In this document: positions 20,052-30,603 of the stretch, one piece after another | Position numbering within the stretch: position 1 is the stretch's first letter | Layout of the letters: every line of letters begins with the position of its first letter | DNA from: Pantoea sp. Mb-10 | GTDB taxonomy: Bacteria; Pseudomonadota; Gammaproteobacteria; Enterobacterales; Enterobacteriaceae | Direction of reading: 5' to 3' | Length of the DNA: 64,000 bases | NCBI RefSeq assembly: GCF_021272205.1 | Contig: NZ_JAJSDX010000005.1 | Location: forward strand, 124,001 to 188,000 | Translations under genes and position numbers: made by a program | Notes under the pieces: generated by a model | What the model saw: only the letters and a program-made list of their open reading frames with translations | Database searches by the model: none | What the model was told of the DNA's origin: nothing

Positions 20052-20291
20052 GTGCCTGAGCAATTAGAGTTTTTTCCCGTTCCCAGCCCGTGCCGCGGTA
20101 TCTGCCAGACCGATGCGCGCGGATATTGCGTGGGGTGTTTGCGCAGCCGGGAGGAACGTTTTAATTGGATGCAATTCACGGATGCACAGAAGCGAGAGGT
20201 GTTGCGCTTGTGCCGTCAACGCTGGCTGCGGCTGCATAAAAAACAAAAAGGTGACGAAACGCCAGACCCCGAGCAACCGTCGCTGTTTTAA
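20052..20291 (+). CDS. ydhL: DUF1289 protein YdhL
   Basis: A small conserved cytosolic protein of unknown function, 79 aa. The GTG at 20052, preceded by GGCGGAGGT, gives the same length as E. coli YdhL and begins VPEQLEFFPV. The DUF1289 cysteine pattern SPCRGICQTD...GYCVGCLRS, which may bind metal, is clear. The C-terminus DPEQPSLF is conserved. A longer frame to 20007 is not supported. Confidence 0.9.
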   Translation: MPEQLEFFPVPSPCRGICQTDARGYCVGCLRSREERFNWMQFTDAQKREVLRLCRQRWLRLHKKQKGDETPDPEQPSLF

Positions 20292-20362
20292 CACCGCTTT
20301 GCGTGTGCCTTCCGTTATACTCCCTTTCACTACATCGTCTGCGTGTTCGAGGGAGTTATCGG

Positions 20363-21259
20363 ATGTTAGAACCACAATCAATTGCCCCACAGGGCCCCGC
20401 TTTTTCACCGCTGATCATGGGCTACTGGCGCCTGCTCGAATGGACGATGACGCCTCAGCAGCGCGTTGCGTTTATTGAGCACCATCTCTCGCTGGGCATT
20501 ACCACGGTTGATCACGCGGACATTTATGGGGATTACGGCTGTGAAGCGGCGTTTGGCGAGGCGCTGCGTCTGGCGCCGGGCCTGCGTGAGCAGCTGCAAA
20601 TTGTCACCAAATGCGGCATTGCCACCCGCGCGCGCGCGGAACACCGCATTGGGCACTACATCACCGATGCCCGTCACATTCGTGCCAGCGCCGAGGCGTC
20701 ACTGCGTCACTTTGCCACCGATTATATTGATGTGCTGCTGATTCATCGCCCGGACCCGCTCATGGACGCCGACGAGGTGGCCGAAGCCTTTATCGCTCTC
20801 CATCAAAGCGGGAAAGTGCGCCATTTTGGCGTATCGAACTTTACCCCGTCGCAGTTCACCTTGCTTCAGTCCCGATTGCCTTTTAGTTTGGTCACTAATC
20901 AGGTTGAAATTTCCCCGCTGGAACAGTCAACGCTGCTGGACGGCACACTCGATCAGTGTCAGCAGCTACGCATGCGTCCCATGGCGTGGTCGTGCCTGGC
21001 GGGTGGACGCTTATTTAACGATCCTCACGCTCAGCCGCTGCGCGATGAGCTTGAGTGTGTCCGTGAGGAAACGGGGGCGCGTACCATTGAGCAGGTGGTG
21101 TATGCGTGGGTGCAAATGCTGCCATCACGGCCGCTGCCGATCATTGGCTCCGGGAAAACGGCACGCGTGACAGAAGCGGTTGAAGCTTGCCGATTGGCGC
21201 TGTCACGCCAGCAGTGGTTCCGCATTCGTAAAGCCGCGCTCGGCTACGATGTCCCCTAA
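20363..21259 (+). CDS. ydhF: Aldo/keto reductase YdhF
   Basis: A predicted NADPH-dependent aldo/keto reductase of 298 aa, equal to E. coli YdhF. The ATG at 20363 is preceded by GGGAG, and the N-terminus runs into IAPQGPAFS as in E. coli. The AKR tetrad region VDHADIYGDYG contains the catalytic Asp and Tyr, and IHRPDPLMDADEVA is family-typical. The C-terminal IGSGKTARV segment binds the cofactor phosphate. The substrate is unknown. Confidence 0.93.
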   Translation: MLEPQSIAPQGPAFSPLIMGYWRLLEWTMTPQQRVAFIEHHLSLGITTVDHADIYGDYGCEAAFGEALRLAPGLREQLQIVTKCGIATRARAEHRIGHYITDARHIRASAEASLRHFATDYIDVLLIHRPDPLMDADEVAEAFIALHQSGKVRHFGVSNFTPSQFTLLQSRLPFSLVTNQVEISPLEQSTLLDGTLDQCQQLRMRPMAWSCLAGGRLFNDPHAQPLRDELECVREETGARTIEQVVYAWVQMLPSRPLPIIGSGKTARVTEAVEACRLALSRQQWFRIRKAALGYDVP

Positions 21260-21340
21260 AGCGTAAAGCTACGTCAAACTGCGGCGGCATCCAGCAATTC
21301 GGTCCAGACTTAACGGGAATCGTTACCGTCAGGAGACGTT

Positions 21341-21865
21341 ATGAAAAAAAGGCTTATTGCTACATTCGTGTTGGCATTTGCGATCGGGGCCCAGGCTGCG
21401 ACCCAAGAGGTGACGCTGCATAAGGTCACCGCACAGGGCGTGGGGGCCGCCATCGGCGTGGTGACCCTCAGTGAGACGCCCTACGGCGTGCAGTTTGCGC
21501 CGCATCTCAGCGGACTCGAACCGGGCATTCACGGTTTTCACGTGCATGCCAACGGCAGCTGTGAACCCGGCGAATCCAACGGTAAAACCGTGGCGGCGGG
21601 GGCAGCGGGAGGGCACCTCGATCCTACTCACAGCGGTAAACACCTCGGACCTTATGCGGAGGGACATTTAGGCGATTTACCCGCGCTCTACGTTACGGCA
21701 GACGGCACCGCGAACTATCCGGTGGTTGCGCCGCGCATCAAATCGCTGCGGGAGATCAAGGGTAAAGCGCTGATGGTACACGTGGGTGGCGATAATCATG
21801 CCGACCGACCGCAGCCGCTGGGTGGCGGGGGCGCACGCCTGGCCTGCGGTGTAATCTCGCTGTAA
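21341..21865 (+). CDS. sodC: Periplasmic Cu/Zn superoxide dismutase
   Basis: SodC disproportionates superoxide in the periplasm. It has 174 aa (E. coli 173) with a Sec signal peptide ending at about residue 19 (AQAA). Copper and zinc ligands lie in HGFHVHANGSCEPG, HLDPTHSGKHLGPYAEGH, LGDLP and the C-terminal VHVGGDNHAD. The intrachain disulfide cysteines are CEP and LACGV. An AGGAG site precedes the ATG. It lies near ydhF as in E. coli. Confidence 0.96.
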   Translation: MKKRLIATFVLAFAIGAQAATQEVTLHKVTAQGVGAAIGVVTLSETPYGVQFAPHLSGLEPGIHGFHVHANGSCEPGESNGKTVAAGAAGGHLDPTHSGKHLGPYAEGHLGDLPALYVTADGTANYPVVAPRIKSLREIKGKALMVHVGGDNHADRPQPLGGGGARLACGVISL

Positions 21866-21978
21866 GATTGCAAAGAGACAGCGCAGGGCTGAAAAGTTCT
21901 GCGCCATTTTCTTACTACTTTCTGCGTGCCAAACGGCTTATGATGCGGGTCAAGGAAAAGAACCATTCAGGGGAAGGC

Positions 21979-22449
21979 ATGAAAACGCGCGGATTAGTAC
22001 TGTTGGGGCTGCTGCTGTTAGCGGGATGCGATCAGCCCAATGATACGCAACTCCGTTTGGAGGCCAGCCGGCAGTTACAGCGAGTTATCGACTCGAACCC
22101 CTTACGCGTCAACTGCGAGAAGGTGGCACGGGGGCGCGAATGGCTCACGCAACGTACGCTAGAACAGCTGCGTGCGAAAGGCTGCCAAAATGTGCTGCGC
22201 AGCGCCACTGAAACCGACTTTACCCATACCGAAACGTTCCATCACACCATGACCGTGGTGTGCGGCGGTATCAGCGGTAAAAGCTTCACTGGTGACACGC
22301 TCAACCGTCGCTTTATCTACTCCTCAGAGGAAAAAGCGCTCGTGATCGAGCCGATGACCGAGCAAGATAAAACGCGCTTTGAGGGACAAAAAAGCCTTAC
22401 CCAGCTGCAAGAAGATTTTAATCGTCAAGACGCGCAATATTGTCAATAG
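21979..22449 (+). CDS. Uncharacterised lipoprotein between sodC and slyA
   Basis: Not recognised as a named gene. The ATG at 21979 follows GGGGAAGG and gives 156 aa starting with a lipoprotein signal peptide, lipobox LLAGC at Cys17. The residue after Cys is Asp, which in Enterobacterales favours retention in the inner membrane. The mature part has four further cysteines (about 42, 67, 90 and 155), which could form periplasmic disulfides. It replaces the ydhIJK efflux genes that E. coli has between slyA and sodC. No function is proposed. Confidence 0.8.
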   Translation: MKTRGLVLLGLLLLAGCDQPNDTQLRLEASRQLQRVIDSNPLRVNCEKVARGREWLTQRTLEQLRAKGCQNVLRSATETDFTHTETFHHTMTVVCGGISGKSFTGDTLNRRFIYSSEEKALVIEPMTEQDKTRFEGQKSLTQLQEDFNRQDAQYCQ

Positions 22450-22529
22450 GAACCGCTTGTGCGCATTTTGCCCGCGATTTGTAATTTATCCTGCAAACTC
22501 GCAGAATAGTGTAAAATCCGGCTTGATAG

Positions 22530-22541
22530 CTAGCAAGCTAA
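22530..22541. promoter_or_regulatory. SlyA autoregulatory box
   Basis: CTAGCAAGCTAA differs by one base from the TTAGCAAGCTAA consensus and lies 16 bp upstream of the slyA start, where bound SlyA would block transcription or early elongation. SlyA autorepression is known in Salmonella. Confidence 0.65.
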
Positions 22542-22556
22542 TTATAAGGAGATGAA

Positions 22557-22994
22557 ATGGATACGCCTCTCGGAAGCGATCTCTCTCGCCTGGTGCGCAT
22601 TTGGCGCGCCTTAATCGATCAGCGCCTCAAGCCCCTTGAGTTAACGCAAACGCACTGGGTGACGCTGCATAACATCCACCAGCTGCCGCCTGAGCAGTCC
22701 CAAATTCAACTGGCGAAAGCGATCGGTATCGAGCAACCTTCGCTGGTTCGCACGCTGGACCAGCTTGAAGAGAAAGGATTGATCACGCGCTCCACCTGCG
22801 CCAATGACCGTCGCGCCAAGCGCATTAAACTGACGCGTGAAGCGGAGCCCATTATCGAACAGGTCGAAAACGTCATTGACGCCACCCGCGATGACATTCT
22901 TGCGGGTATCAGCCTGGAAGAGATTAATCAAATGGTGACGCTTATCGCGCGGCTGGAAAAAAATATTCTCGAATTGCACCATCGAGAGAAATAA
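22557..22994 (+). CDS. slyA: MarR-family regulator SlyA
   Basis: SlyA is a MarR-type dimeric winged-helix factor that mostly counter-silences H-NS targets, including virulence and envelope genes. It has 145 aa (E. coli 144). The DNA-binding region [30 protein letters not shown] and wing [13 protein letters not shown] are almost identical to E. coli. The ATG at 22557 gives [16 protein letters not shown]. It is convergent with slyB across a shared terminator. Confidence 0.97.
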   Translation: MDTPLGSDLSRLVRIWRALIDQRLKPLELTQTHWVTLHNIHQLPPEQSQIQLAKAIGIEQPSLVRTLDQLEEKGLITRSTCANDRRAKRIKLTREAEPIIEQVENVIDATRDDILAGISLEEINQMVTLIARLEKNILELHHREK

Positions 22995-23024
22995 AAAAAC
23001 CGACGCCCGGCGTCGGTTTTTTTT
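22993..23024. terminator. Bidirectional terminator between slyA and slyB
   Basis: The stem CCGACGC / GCGTCGG lies between a run of A and a run of T, so it can end both convergent genes. It directly overlaps the end of slyA. Confidence 0.9.
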
Positions 23025-23033
23025 GGGAACAGC

Positions 23034-23501
23034 TTATCGAGGTGACACGGTCACTTGGCTGCCGTTGGACGCCATTACCACGCGCTGGCCAACAGAGTAG
23101 CGGCTGGCAGACTGTTTCTGCACCACCATGATGGTGTTGCCATCATCTTTGCGAATTTCCAGCTCAACACCATCAGATTTGTTTAGCGAACCCTGCACAC
23201 CTTGGCCCGCCACGCCGCCCAAGACTGCACCGCCTGCGGTGGCTAAGCTGCGGCCAGTGCCGCCGCCGATAGTATTACCGAGGAAGCCACCCAGTACCGC
23301 ACCCCCGATCGCGCCAATAATGTTACTGTCATCGCCGCCCTGAATCTTAACCGGGCGCACGGACACGAGCGTACCGTAAGAAACGCTTTGCACCTGTTTA
23401 GCTTCGCTGGCGCTATAGACGTCGCCGGAAAGGGTGTCGTTGTTGGCACAGCCAGCCAAGGTTAAACCTGTCAGTGCAACGGCTACAAAACGCTTGATCA
23501 T
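23034..23501 (-). CDS. slyB: Outer membrane lipoprotein SlyB
   Basis: SlyB is a PhoPQ-induced glycine-zipper lipoprotein that forms nanodomains stabilising outer-membrane proteins under LPS stress. It has 155 aa, E. coli length. Lipobox LTLAGC (Cys17) follows the signal peptide. The central glycine-zipper region (about 65-105, IGAIGGAVLGGFLGNTIGG) and a C-terminal SH3-like tail are visible. The ATG at 23501 is preceded by AAGGAG. A clear PhoP box was not found by eye. Confidence 0.96.
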   Translation of the reverse strand: MIKRFVAVALTGLTLAGCANNDTLSGDVYSASEAKQVQSVSYGTLVSVRPVKIQGGDDSNIIGAIGGAVLGGFLGNTIGGGTGRSLATAGGAVLGGVAGQGVQGSLNKSDGVELEIRKDDGNTIMVVQKQSASRYSVGQRVVMASNGSQVTVSPR

Positions 23502-23781
23502 CGAAAACTCCTTATGCATTAAAACGCCACATTCATATCCTGTACTGCACAGAGTATAAGCCAGAAAACAGGTGGTTGACTTTGCGTTCAACGTAAACGC
23601 GCTGGGCGAAGCATAGACCGCAATGCCTCAACAAAAATTCAATTTTCCGTTAAAAAAAAGCCAGCACGGCACACGAGAGGGCAAAGGGGTAAAAAAGGGA
23701 TTTTTATCATAGAATTAGCGACCGTAATTTGCGAGGCTAGAAAGCAATCACTCGCTGCGCGAAGTGGCACAAGGACATTGT

Positions 23782-24903
23782 ATGAAATCAGGACGCTACA
23801 TTGGCGTAATGTCTGGCACCAGCCTTGATGGCGTAGACGTGGTGCTGGCGGCTATTGATGAAAAAATGGTGGTGCAGCAAGCAAGCTACTGCCATCCCTT
23901 TCCGTCGGCGCTCAAACAGCAGGTGCTGGCTATCTGCCAGGGCCAATCCCTCACGCTGTCGCAGCTAGGGCGCCTGGATACGCAGCTGGGACGACTGTTT
24001 GCGGATGCCGTGGTCGCGCTGATGCGGCAGCAGTCGCTGGATGCCAGCGATATTGTGGCCATTGGCTGCCACGGACAAACGGTTTGGCACGAGCCGCACG
24101 GCGAGGCGCCGCATACGCTGCAAATTGGCGATAACAATGTCATCGCAGCCGCCACGGGCGTGACGGTCGTGGGCGATTTTCGTCGACGCGATATGGCGTT
24201 GGGCGGACAAGGTGCCCCGCTGGTGCCGGCTTTTCACCAGGCGCTGTTGATGCACAGCAGTGAGCGGCGCATGGTGCTCAATGTCGGCGGGATCGCTAAC
24301 CTTTCCTTGCTGATCCCCGGCCTGCCGGTGCGCGGTTTTGACACCGGGCCTGGCAACATGCTGATGGACGCCTGGATTGGCCAGCACAACGGCGCGACAT
24401 ACGACAGCGATGGCAACTGGGCGCGCAGCGGCCATGTGGTGCCGGCACTGTTAGAAGAGATGCTTGCCGATCCCTGGTTTGCCTTGCCACCGCCGAAAAG
24501 CACCGGGCGCGAATATTTTAATCTGGCGTGGATTACGCGCCAGCTGCAGCGTTTTCCGACGCTGGCCGCGCAGGATGTCCAGGCCACGCTGTGCGAGCTC
24601 ACCGCGCTGACCATCGCGCATCAAATACAGTCACACGGCGGCTGCGATCGCCTGCTGGTGTGCGGCGGCGGTAGCCGCAATCCGCTGCTGATGTCACGTT
24701 TAGCGGCACATCTGCCGGATACCGATGTTACCACCACGGACACGGCTGGGATCCGCGGCGACGATATGGAGGCGCTGGCGTTTGCCTGGCTGGCTTTTCG
24801 CACCCTGTCGGGACTGCCGGGCAATCTCCCTTCCGTTACCGGCGCGCGCGAAATGAGCGTGTTGGGCGCCATCTGGCCCGCCAATGTTCGACCTTTACGC
24901 TAA
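23782..24903 (+). CDS. anmK: Anhydro-N-acetylmuramic acid kinase
   Basis: AnmK hydrolyses the anhydro ring of 1,6-anhydro-MurNAc and phosphorylates it to MurNAc-6-P in cell-wall recycling. The ATG at 23782 gives 373 aa (E. coli 369). The N-terminal [16 protein letters not shown] is the family signature; ATP and sugar sites appear in [20 protein letters not shown] and GFDTGPGN. mliC and pdxH follow on the same strand, as in E. coli. Confidence 0.96.
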   Translation: MKSGRYIGVMSGTSLDGVDVVLAAIDEKMVVQQASYCHPFPSALKQQVLAICQGQSLTLSQLGRLDTQLGRLFADAVVALMRQQSLDASDIVAIGCHGQTVWHEPHGEAPHTLQIGDNNVIAAATGVTVVGDFRRRDMALGGQGAPLVPAFHQALLMHSSERRMVLNVGGIANLSLLIPGLPVRGFDTGPGNMLMDAWIGQHNGATYDSDGNWARSGHVVPALLEEMLADPWFALPPPKSTGREYFNLAWITRQLQRFPTLAAQDVQATLCELTALTIAHQIQSHGGCDRLLVCGGGSRNPLLMSRLAAHLPDTDVTTTDTAGIRGDDMEALAFAWLAFRTLSGLPGNLPSVTGAREMSVLGAIWPANVRPLR

Positions 24904-24912
24904 GGAGTAACC

Positions 24913-25242
24913 ATGAAAATGATCCTTGCGCTGCTGGCCAGCGCGACGCTTTTAACCGGCTGTAGCCTACTGCACAAACCGGCTCCAGGGCCGCAAACCC
25001 TGCGTTATCAATGCGGCACGCTGCCGCTGACCGTGACGCAAGATAACGCCAGGCAGCAGGTCAGTTTTATACTGGACGGTAAGCCGCTGACCCTGAAAGA
25101 GTCCGTGTCGGCGTCTGGTGCGCGTTACAGTGACGGCACCTATGTGTTTTGGTCAAAAGGTGACAGCGCATTTGTTGAGCGCAATGAAAAAATCGTCATC
25201 AACGATTGTCAACTGCAGCAGGCCGCGCCCGCGGCGCGTTAA
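24913..25242 (+). CDS. mliC: Membrane-bound C-type lysozyme inhibitor MliC
   Basis: MliC is an outer-membrane lipoprotein that inhibits host C-type lysozymes. It has 109 aa, equal to E. coli MliC (YdhA). Lipobox LLTGC (Cys16) follows the signal peptide. The MliC domain includes [11 protein letters not shown] and the loop [19 protein letters not shown], whose Ser inserts into the lysozyme active site. It starts 9 bp after anmK and ends 14 bp before pdxH. Confidence 0.93.
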   Translation: MKMILALLASATLLTGCSLLHKPAPGPQTLRYQCGTLPLTVTQDNARQQVSFILDGKPLTLKESVSASGARYSDGTYVFWSKGDSAFVERNEKIVINDCQLQQAAPAAR

Positions 25243-25256
25243 CCGAGAGAATCCGC

Positions 25257-25913
25257 ATGAGCGATAACGACAGCTTACAACACATTGCCCACCTGCGCCG
25301 GGAGTACACCCGCGGCGGGCTGCGGCGTAAGGATTTGCCCGCCAACCCGCTGGCGCTGTTTGAACACTGGCTGAAGCAGGCGTGTGACGCGCAGTTGCCC
25401 GATCCCACCGCCATGACGGTGGCCACGGTGGACAGCCACGGTCAGCCTTATCAGCGCATGGTGTTACTGAAGCATTTCGACGACCGTGGCATGGTGTTTT
25501 ACACCAATCTTGGCAGCCGTAAGGCGCTCCAGTTGGCAGGTAATCCGTGCATCTCGCTGCATTTTCCCTGGCACTTCCTTGAGCGTCAGGTGATGGTGCT
25601 GGGCAAAGTGGAAAAACTGTCGTCGGTTGAGGTGCTCAAGTACTTCAGCAGTCGCCCACGTGACAGCCAAATTGGCGCCTGGGTCTCGAAACAGTCCAGC
25701 CGTATTTCGGCGCGCGGCGTGCTGGAAGGCAAGTTTCTGGAGCTCAAGCAAAAGTTTCAGCAGGGCGAGGTGCCGCTGCCCAGCTTTTGGGGCGGTTTTC
25801 GCGTGCAATTCCATACGGTTGAGTTTTGGCAGGGCGGTGAACATCGTCTGCACGACCGCTTTATTTACCAGCGCGACGCCAATGGCTGGACGATTGACCG
25901 TTTAGCCCCGTAA
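25257..25913 (+). CDS. pdxH: Pyridoxine/pyridoxamine 5'-phosphate oxidase
   Basis: PdxH is the FMN-dependent oxidase that makes pyridoxal 5'-phosphate from PNP or PMP. It has 218 aa, E. coli length. Key segments are [18 protein letters not shown], the FMN-binding [12 protein letters not shown] and [10 protein letters not shown], and the C-terminal signature [25 protein letters not shown]. The pyridoxal kinase pdxY lies further along, so vitamin B6 genes flank tyrS. Confidence 0.97.
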   Translation: MSDNDSLQHIAHLRREYTRGGLRRKDLPANPLALFEHWLKQACDAQLPDPTAMTVATVDSHGQPYQRMVLLKHFDDRGMVFYTNLGSRKALQLAGNPCISLHFPWHFLERQVMVLGKVEKLSSVEVLKYFSSRPRDSQIGAWVSKQSSRISARGVLEGKFLELKQKFQQGEVPLPSFWGGFRVQFHTVEFWQGGEHRLHDRFIYQRDANGWTIDRLAP

Positions 25914-26051
25914 AACGCCTTTTATCCCCTCACAACGCTGGCGCAGTTGGCGTCAGCGCTTTATGCTATAGCCCTCATTTTTTTCGTCTCCGCACGTCAG
26001 CGGAAAGCTGTGTACCAGCCCAGGTGCAGCCCGATCAATTTGGAGTCATTG

Positions 26052-27326
26052 ATGACCAGCAGTAACCTGATACAACAATTGCAAGAACGGGGCTTGATTG
26101 CCCAGGTAACGGATGAAGACGCGTTAGCAGCACGACTGGCGCAAGGGCCAATCGCACTCTATTGCGGCTTTGATCCGACCGCGGATAGCTTGCATTTGGG
26201 CCATCTGGTGCCGCTGCTCTGCCTGAAGCGTTTTCAGGATGCCGGACACAAGCCGGTTGCGCTGGTGGGCGGGGCCACCGGTCTGATTGGCGATCCCAGC
26301 TTTAAAGCAGCAGAACGTAAACTCAACACCGAAGACACCGTCGGCGAGTGGGTTAACAAAATCCGTAGTCAGGTCGCGCCGTTCCTGAGCTTCGACTGTG
26401 GGGAAAACAGCGCGATTGCCGCGAATAACTACGACTGGTTTGGCGGCATGAACGTGCTGACCTTCCTGCGCGACATCGGGAAACACTTCTCGGTCAATCA
26501 GATGATCAACCGTGAAGCCGTGAAACAGCGCCTGAACCGTGAAGATCAAGGCATCTCGTACACCGAGTTTTCCTATAACCTGCTGCAGGGATATGACTTT
26601 GCTGAGCTGTACAAGCGCCACGGCGTTGTGCTGCAAATTGGCGGGTCCGATCAGTGGGGCAACATCACCTCCGGTATTGACCTGACGCGTCGTTTGCATC
26701 AGCAGCAAACCTGGGGGCTGACCGTACCGCTGATCACCAAATCAGACGGCACCAAATTTGGTAAAACAGAAGGCGGCGCGGTTTGGCTCGATCCGAAAAA
26801 AACCAGCCCGTACAAATTCTACCAGTTCTGGATCAACACCGCGGATGCGGACGTGTATCGCTTCCTGAAATTCTTTACCTTTATGCCGATTGACGCCATC
26901 AACGCGCTTGAAGAAGAAGATAAAAACAGCGGCAAAGCGCCACGCGCGCAGTATGTGCTGGCAGAGGAAGTGACGCGTCTGGTACACGGCGAAGCGGGCC
27001 TGACGGCGGCAAAACGCATCACCGAGAGCCTGTTCTCTGGCAGCCTGAGTGACATGACCGAAGCGGACTTTGAACAACTGGCACAGGATGGCATGCCGGT
27101 GATTGCCCTGAACGCCGAAGACGACCTGCAGCAGGCGCTGGTGGCGGCGGAGCTGGTACCGTCACGCGGACAGGCGCGCACCATGATCGGCTCGAATGCC
27201 GTCTCGGTAAACGGTGAGAAGCAATCTGATGCGGAGTACCGCTTCAGCGACAGCGATAAACTGTTTGGTCGCTTCACGCTGTTGCGTCGCGGCAAGAAAC
27301 ACTACTGCCTGATCACCTGGCAGTAA
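26052..27326 (+). CDS. tyrS: Tyrosyl-tRNA synthetase
   Basis: TyrS is a class I synthetase charging tRNA-Tyr. It has 424 aa, exactly E. coli length from the ATG at 26052 preceded by TGGAG. The HIGH-type motif is HLGHLVPL and the KMSKS-type motif is KFGKTEGG. The C-terminal S4-like RNA-binding domain occupies roughly residues 350-424. A strong terminator follows, separating it partly from pdxY. Confidence 0.98.
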   Translation: MTSSNLIQQLQERGLIAQVTDEDALAARLAQGPIALYCGFDPTADSLHLGHLVPLLCLKRFQDAGHKPVALVGGATGLIGDPSFKAAERKLNTEDTVGEWVNKIRSQVAPFLSFDCGENSAIAANNYDWFGGMNVLTFLRDIGKHFSVNQMINREAVKQRLNREDQGISYTEFSYNLLQGYDFAELYKRHGVVLQIGGSDQWGNITSGIDLTRRLHQQQTWGLTVPLITKSDGTKFGKTEGGAVWLDPKKTSPYKFYQFWINTADADVYRFLKFFTFMPIDAINALEEEDKNSGKAPRAQYVLAEEVTRLVHGEAGLTAAKRITESLFSGSLSDMTEADFEQLAQDGMPVIALNAEDDLQQALVAAELVPSRGQARTMIGSNAVSVNGEKQSDAEYRFSDSDKLFGRFTLLRRGKKHYCLITWQ

Positions 27327-27333
27327 GATCAGA

Positions 27334-27358
27334 GGGCCGCTGCGACGGCCCTTTTTTT
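27334..27358 (+). terminator. tyrS terminator
   Basis: GGGCCG / CGGCCC stem with a 6-nt loop followed by seven T, 8 bp after the tyrS stop. Confidence 0.9.
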
Positions 27359-27383
27359 ATGGCAAGGCAGTAACAGGTTAACA

Positions 27384-28244
27384 ATGAAAAACATCCTCGC
27401 AATACAGTCTCACGTGGTGTACGGCCACGCCGGTAACAGCGCCGCTGAGTTCCCGATGCGTCGAATGGGGGCCAACGTATGGCCACTCAACACCGTGCAG
27501 TTCTCCAACCACACGCAGTACGGTCACTGGACAGGTACCGTCATGCCGGCGACCCATCTTACCGATATCGTTAAAGGCATCGCCGCGGTTGATCGGCTGA
27601 AAACCTGTGACGCCGTATTGAGTGGCTACCTGGGGTCAGCGGAGCAGGGCGAACAGATCCTGGAAATCGTGCGTATGGTGAAAGCGGCCAACCCCAACGC
27701 CTGGTTCTTTTGCGATCCGGTGATGGGGCACCCAGAGAAGGGCTGTATCGTGGCACCGGGCGTCGCGGAGTTTCACTGCAAAAAGGCGCTGCCTGCCAGC
27801 GACATGGTTGCGCCCAATCTGCTTGAGCTGGAGATGCTCAGCGGACGCGATATCACCGACGTGGCGCAGGCGATTGCCGCGGCGCGCGCGCTCATCGCGC
27901 AAGGCCCAAAAGTGGTGCTGGTGAAGCATTTGGCGCGTGCCGGCGAGCGTAGCGACCGTTTTGAAATGCTGTTAGTCACCGCTGAGGAGAGTTGGCATAT
28001 CAGCCGTCCGCTGGTGGATTTCGGCGTGCGTCAGCCGGTGGGCGTGGGGGATTTAACCAGCGGTCTGCTGCTGGTGGATCTGCTGCACGGAAAAAGCCTG
28101 AAGGAGGCGCTGGAGCACGTTACGGCAGCCGTGTATGAAGTGATGGTGAAAACTCACCAGATGGGCGAATACGAGTTGCAGCTGGTGGCAGCCCAGGACG
28201 CCATTGCGCATCCCACCCAGCACTTTGCGGCGGAAAAACGCTAA
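27384..28244 (+). CDS. pdxY: Pyridoxal kinase PdxY
   Basis: PdxY is a ribokinase-superfamily kinase that phosphorylates pyridoxal in the B6 salvage pathway. It has 286 aa (E. coli 287). The N-terminal substrate loop [18 protein letters not shown] and the C-terminal anion-hole and base motif [15 protein letters not shown] with its catalytic Asp are visible. It starts 25 bp after the tyrS terminator. Confidence 0.97.
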   Translation: MKNILAIQSHVVYGHAGNSAAEFPMRRMGANVWPLNTVQFSNHTQYGHWTGTVMPATHLTDIVKGIAAVDRLKTCDAVLSGYLGSAEQGEQILEIVRMVKAANPNAWFFCDPVMGHPEKGCIVAPGVAEFHCKKALPASDMVAPNLLELEMLSGRDITDVAQAIAAARALIAQGPKVVLVKHLARAGERSDRFEMLLVTAEESWHISRPLVDFGVRQPVGVGDLTSGLLLVDLLHGKSLKEALEHVTAAVYEVMVKTHQMGEYELQLVAAQDAIAHPTQHFAAEKR

Positions 28245-28251
28245 ACAGTCT

Positions 28252-28282
28252 GCCGGTGGGCGGCCGCGCGGCGCCCACCGGC
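28252..28282. terminator. GC-rich hairpin between convergent pdxY and gstA
   Basis: The near-perfect inverted repeat GCCGGTGGGCG / CGCCCACCGGC flanks a GC-rich loop between the pdxY and gstA stops. It has no T-run, so it may act with Rho or as an mRNA 3'-end stabiliser. Confidence 0.45.
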
Positions 28283-28290
28283 GTTAACAC

Positions 28291-28896
28291 TTAGCGTAAC
28301 CCTTCCGCTTGCAGCGCCGCCTGCACCGCAGGGCGCTCCGCAACTCGCTCGAACCAGGCGTTAAGCGCCGTCAGGCCACTGATATCCAATTCCAGCGCGT
28401 TGGCCCAGCGCGTCACCACGTACAGATAAGCGTCTGCCACGGTAAAGCGTAGCCCCATCAGCCACTGCTTATCTTGCAACGCCTCATTCACGCTCTGGAA
28501 CTTTTTCTCTAATTGCGCACGCACGATCGGCTTATACGCTTCAGGCGTATCAGGGCGAAACAGCGGCGTAAACGACTTATGCAGCTCGCTGCTGATAAAA
28601 CTCAGCCATGATAGCGTGTGGTAGCGCGTCAGGCTGCCCGTGGGTGCCAGCAGATGGCGGTCGGGTTTTAAATCTGCCAGATACTGCACAATCGCCACGC
28701 CCTCGGTCAGCAGCGTGCCGTCGTCAAACTGCAAGGCGGGCACTTGTCCCCGCGGATTAATCTGCCAGTAATCTTCACCCAGCTCGGTGACTTTTTTCTG
28801 TAGGTCGACATTAATTTGCGTAAAGTCGACGCCGCACTCTCGCGCGACGATGTGGGGCGAAAGCGAACAGGCGCCGGGCTTGCAGTAGAGCTTCAT
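28291..28896 (-). CDS. gstA: Glutathione S-transferase GstA
   Basis: A beta-class glutathione transferase of 201 aa, equal to E. coli GstA. The ATG at 28896 gives [15 protein letters not shown] with the class-typical Cys10 that contacts GSH. The thioredoxin-like domain (1-80) has the [11 protein letters not shown] cis-Pro segment and the SEx-type [11 protein letters not shown]; an all-helical domain follows. The longer frame to 28953 is rejected. Confidence 0.95.
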   Translation of the reverse strand: MKLYCKPGACSLSPHIVARECGVDFTQINVDLQKKVTELGEDYWQINPRGQVPALQFDDGTLLTEGVAIVQYLADLKPDRHLLAPTGSLTRYHTLSWLSFISSELHKSFTPLFRPDTPEAYKPIVRAQLEKKFQSVNEALQDKQWLMGLRFTVADAYLYVVTRWANALELDISGLTALNAWFERVAERPAVQAALQAEGLR

Positions 28897-29070
28897 CAGG
28901 GATCTCCTTATTGAGGACTGCGTAGATGTCATACATAGCCTAAACCACGCCAAAAGAATACCCCATGACCGCGATCGGACAAGGTGCGCGAGCCGCGTGA
29001 TTGGCTTTTAGTCGGTGTAATAGGGCATCAGGCAGGGCACAGAGAGAAACAGGAAGCGCAAAGGAAGGCA

Positions 29071-29094
29071 AAAAAAAGCCGGGATTAACCCGGC
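29071..29094 (-). terminator. dtpA terminator
   Basis: GCCGGG / CCCGGC stem with a 5-nt loop, followed on the minus strand by seven or more T. It starts 10 bp past the dtpA stop. Confidence 0.9.
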
Positions 29095-29103
29095 CTGGAA
29101 AAC

Positions 29104-30603
29104 CTACGGCGTGGACTTAAGCGCGGCTTCAGCGGCGTCGTCCTGCGTCATGCGGTTTAACACTGGCGCCGTGACCAGCATCAGCAGGGCAATCGCTCCG
29201 GTCGCCATACCAATCTGCTGGAACACGTGACTGTAAACGGTCAGCGAAGCGTGTGGATCGGTCACGTTTTCCGGCACCGCCATCAAATTGGCCACTTTAC
29301 CCGCGATCATCGCCGCGCCCGCCGTGGTCAGGAACCATGAGCCCATGATAAAGCCCATCAGGCGCTGTGGCACCAGCTGCGCGACCATCGCCAGACCCAA
29401 GCCTGAGATCATCAGCTCACCGACGCTTTGCAGCGCGTAGCTGAGAATCAGCCAGTTAACGGAGACGATACCGGCCTCATTGGCAAAGCGCGCGCCAAAA
29501 GGCAGCACCAGGAACGCGGCCGAGCACAGCACCATGCCGAAAGCAAATTTATGCGGCATCGGCAGCTTATCGCCCAGCTTATTGTAAGTTGCCGCCAGCA
29601 GCGGGCTGGCCAGCATAATCCAGAATGGATTCAGGGCCTGGAACTGTTCAGGCTCAAAGGTGATGCCCAGGATAGCGTGTTCCACGTTGCGAATGGCAAA
29701 GAAGTTGAGCGAGGTCGGCATTTGCATGTACAGCACAAAGAACACCACCGCTTCCAGCATCAGCAGGAAGGCCACGATCATCTTGCGCCGCGCCGCGCCC
29801 TGCAGGGCAAACGCTTCTTTGGCAAACACCAGCACGATACCCACGGCAACCACGCCCAGCGTCATGCGCGCAATGTTTTGATGGTGCAGCAGCCAGGTGG
29901 CCAGCGCCACCAGCGCGACAATGCCCACCAGCGTCATCAGCAGTTTGCCCACCTGCAGCGGGGCAAAATCCGGTTTGGAGCCGTAGTTTTTCACCAGGCG
30001 CTGGCAAAACAGGAAGTTCAGCAGGGTAATCACCAGGCCGACCACGGAGAGCGAGAATGCCGCACTCCAGCCGTAGTGCGCTGCCAGCCAAGGCGTCAGC
30101 ATCATGGAGAACAGCGAGCCGATGTTGATCGACATATAGAACATGGTGAATGCCCCGTCGATACGCGGGTCATCTTTCTCATAGCACGTTGAAAGCAGCG
30201 ACGACGGGTTGGCTTTAAACAAACCGCTGCCCACGGCGATGGTCGCCATGCCCACATATACCAGCAGGGTGTTGTGACCGGAGAAGGCAATCAGCGCGTA
30301 GCCCAGTGCCAGCACCATGACGCCCAACACAATCACGCGCTTGGTGCCCAAAACTTTGTCGCCCAGCCAGCCGCCGATCGCCACAAGGCCATACACCAAG
30401 GCGCTGAACGAGGTAAACAGGGTGATCGACTCGGCTTCTGACATACCCAGCTGTTTCACCAGGTAAACGGCCATGATGGCCTGCAGGCCGTAGAAACCAA
30501 AGCGTTCCCATAGCTCAATCGAGAAAATCAGATAAAACGCTTTCGGTTGCTTGAAGGCGTTGAGGCTTACTGCCTCGTCAGTGTGTTTGTTTGCAGTTGA
30601 CAC
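29104..30603 (-). CDS. dtpA: Dipeptide/tripeptide permease DtpA (POT family)
   Basis: DtpA is a proton-coupled inner-membrane importer of di- and tripeptides. It has 499 aa (E. coli 500) and a GTG start giving MSTANKH, as in E. coli MSTANQK. The POT proton-site motif [10 protein letters not shown] starts at Glu30. Fourteen membrane segments are expected, and [12 protein letters not shown] is the second POT signature. The regulatory region is the long gap upstream. Confidence 0.96.
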   Translation of the reverse strand: MSTANKHTDEAVSLNAFKQPKAFYLIFSIELWERFGFYGLQAIMAVYLVKQLGMSEAESITLFTSFSALVYGLVAIGGWLGDKVLGTKRVIVLGVMVLALGYALIAFSGHNTLLVYVGMATIAVGSGLFKANPSSLLSTCYEKDDPRIDGAFTMFYMSINIGSLFSMMLTPWLAAHYGWSAAFSLSVVGLVITLLNFLFCQRLVKNYGSKPDFAPLQVGKLLMTLVGIVALVALATWLLHHQNIARMTLGVVAVGIVLVFAKEAFALQGAARRKMIVAFLLMLEAVVFFVLYMQMPTSLNFFAIRNVEHAILGITFEPEQFQALNPFWIMLASPLLAATYNKLGDKLPMPHKFAFGMVLCSAAFLVLPFGARFANEAGIVSVNWLILSYALQSVGELMISGLGLAMVAQLVPQRLMGFIMGSWFLTTAGAAMIAGKVANLMAVPENVTDPHASLTVYSHVFQQIGMATGAIALLMLVTAPVLNRMTQDDAAEAALKSTP

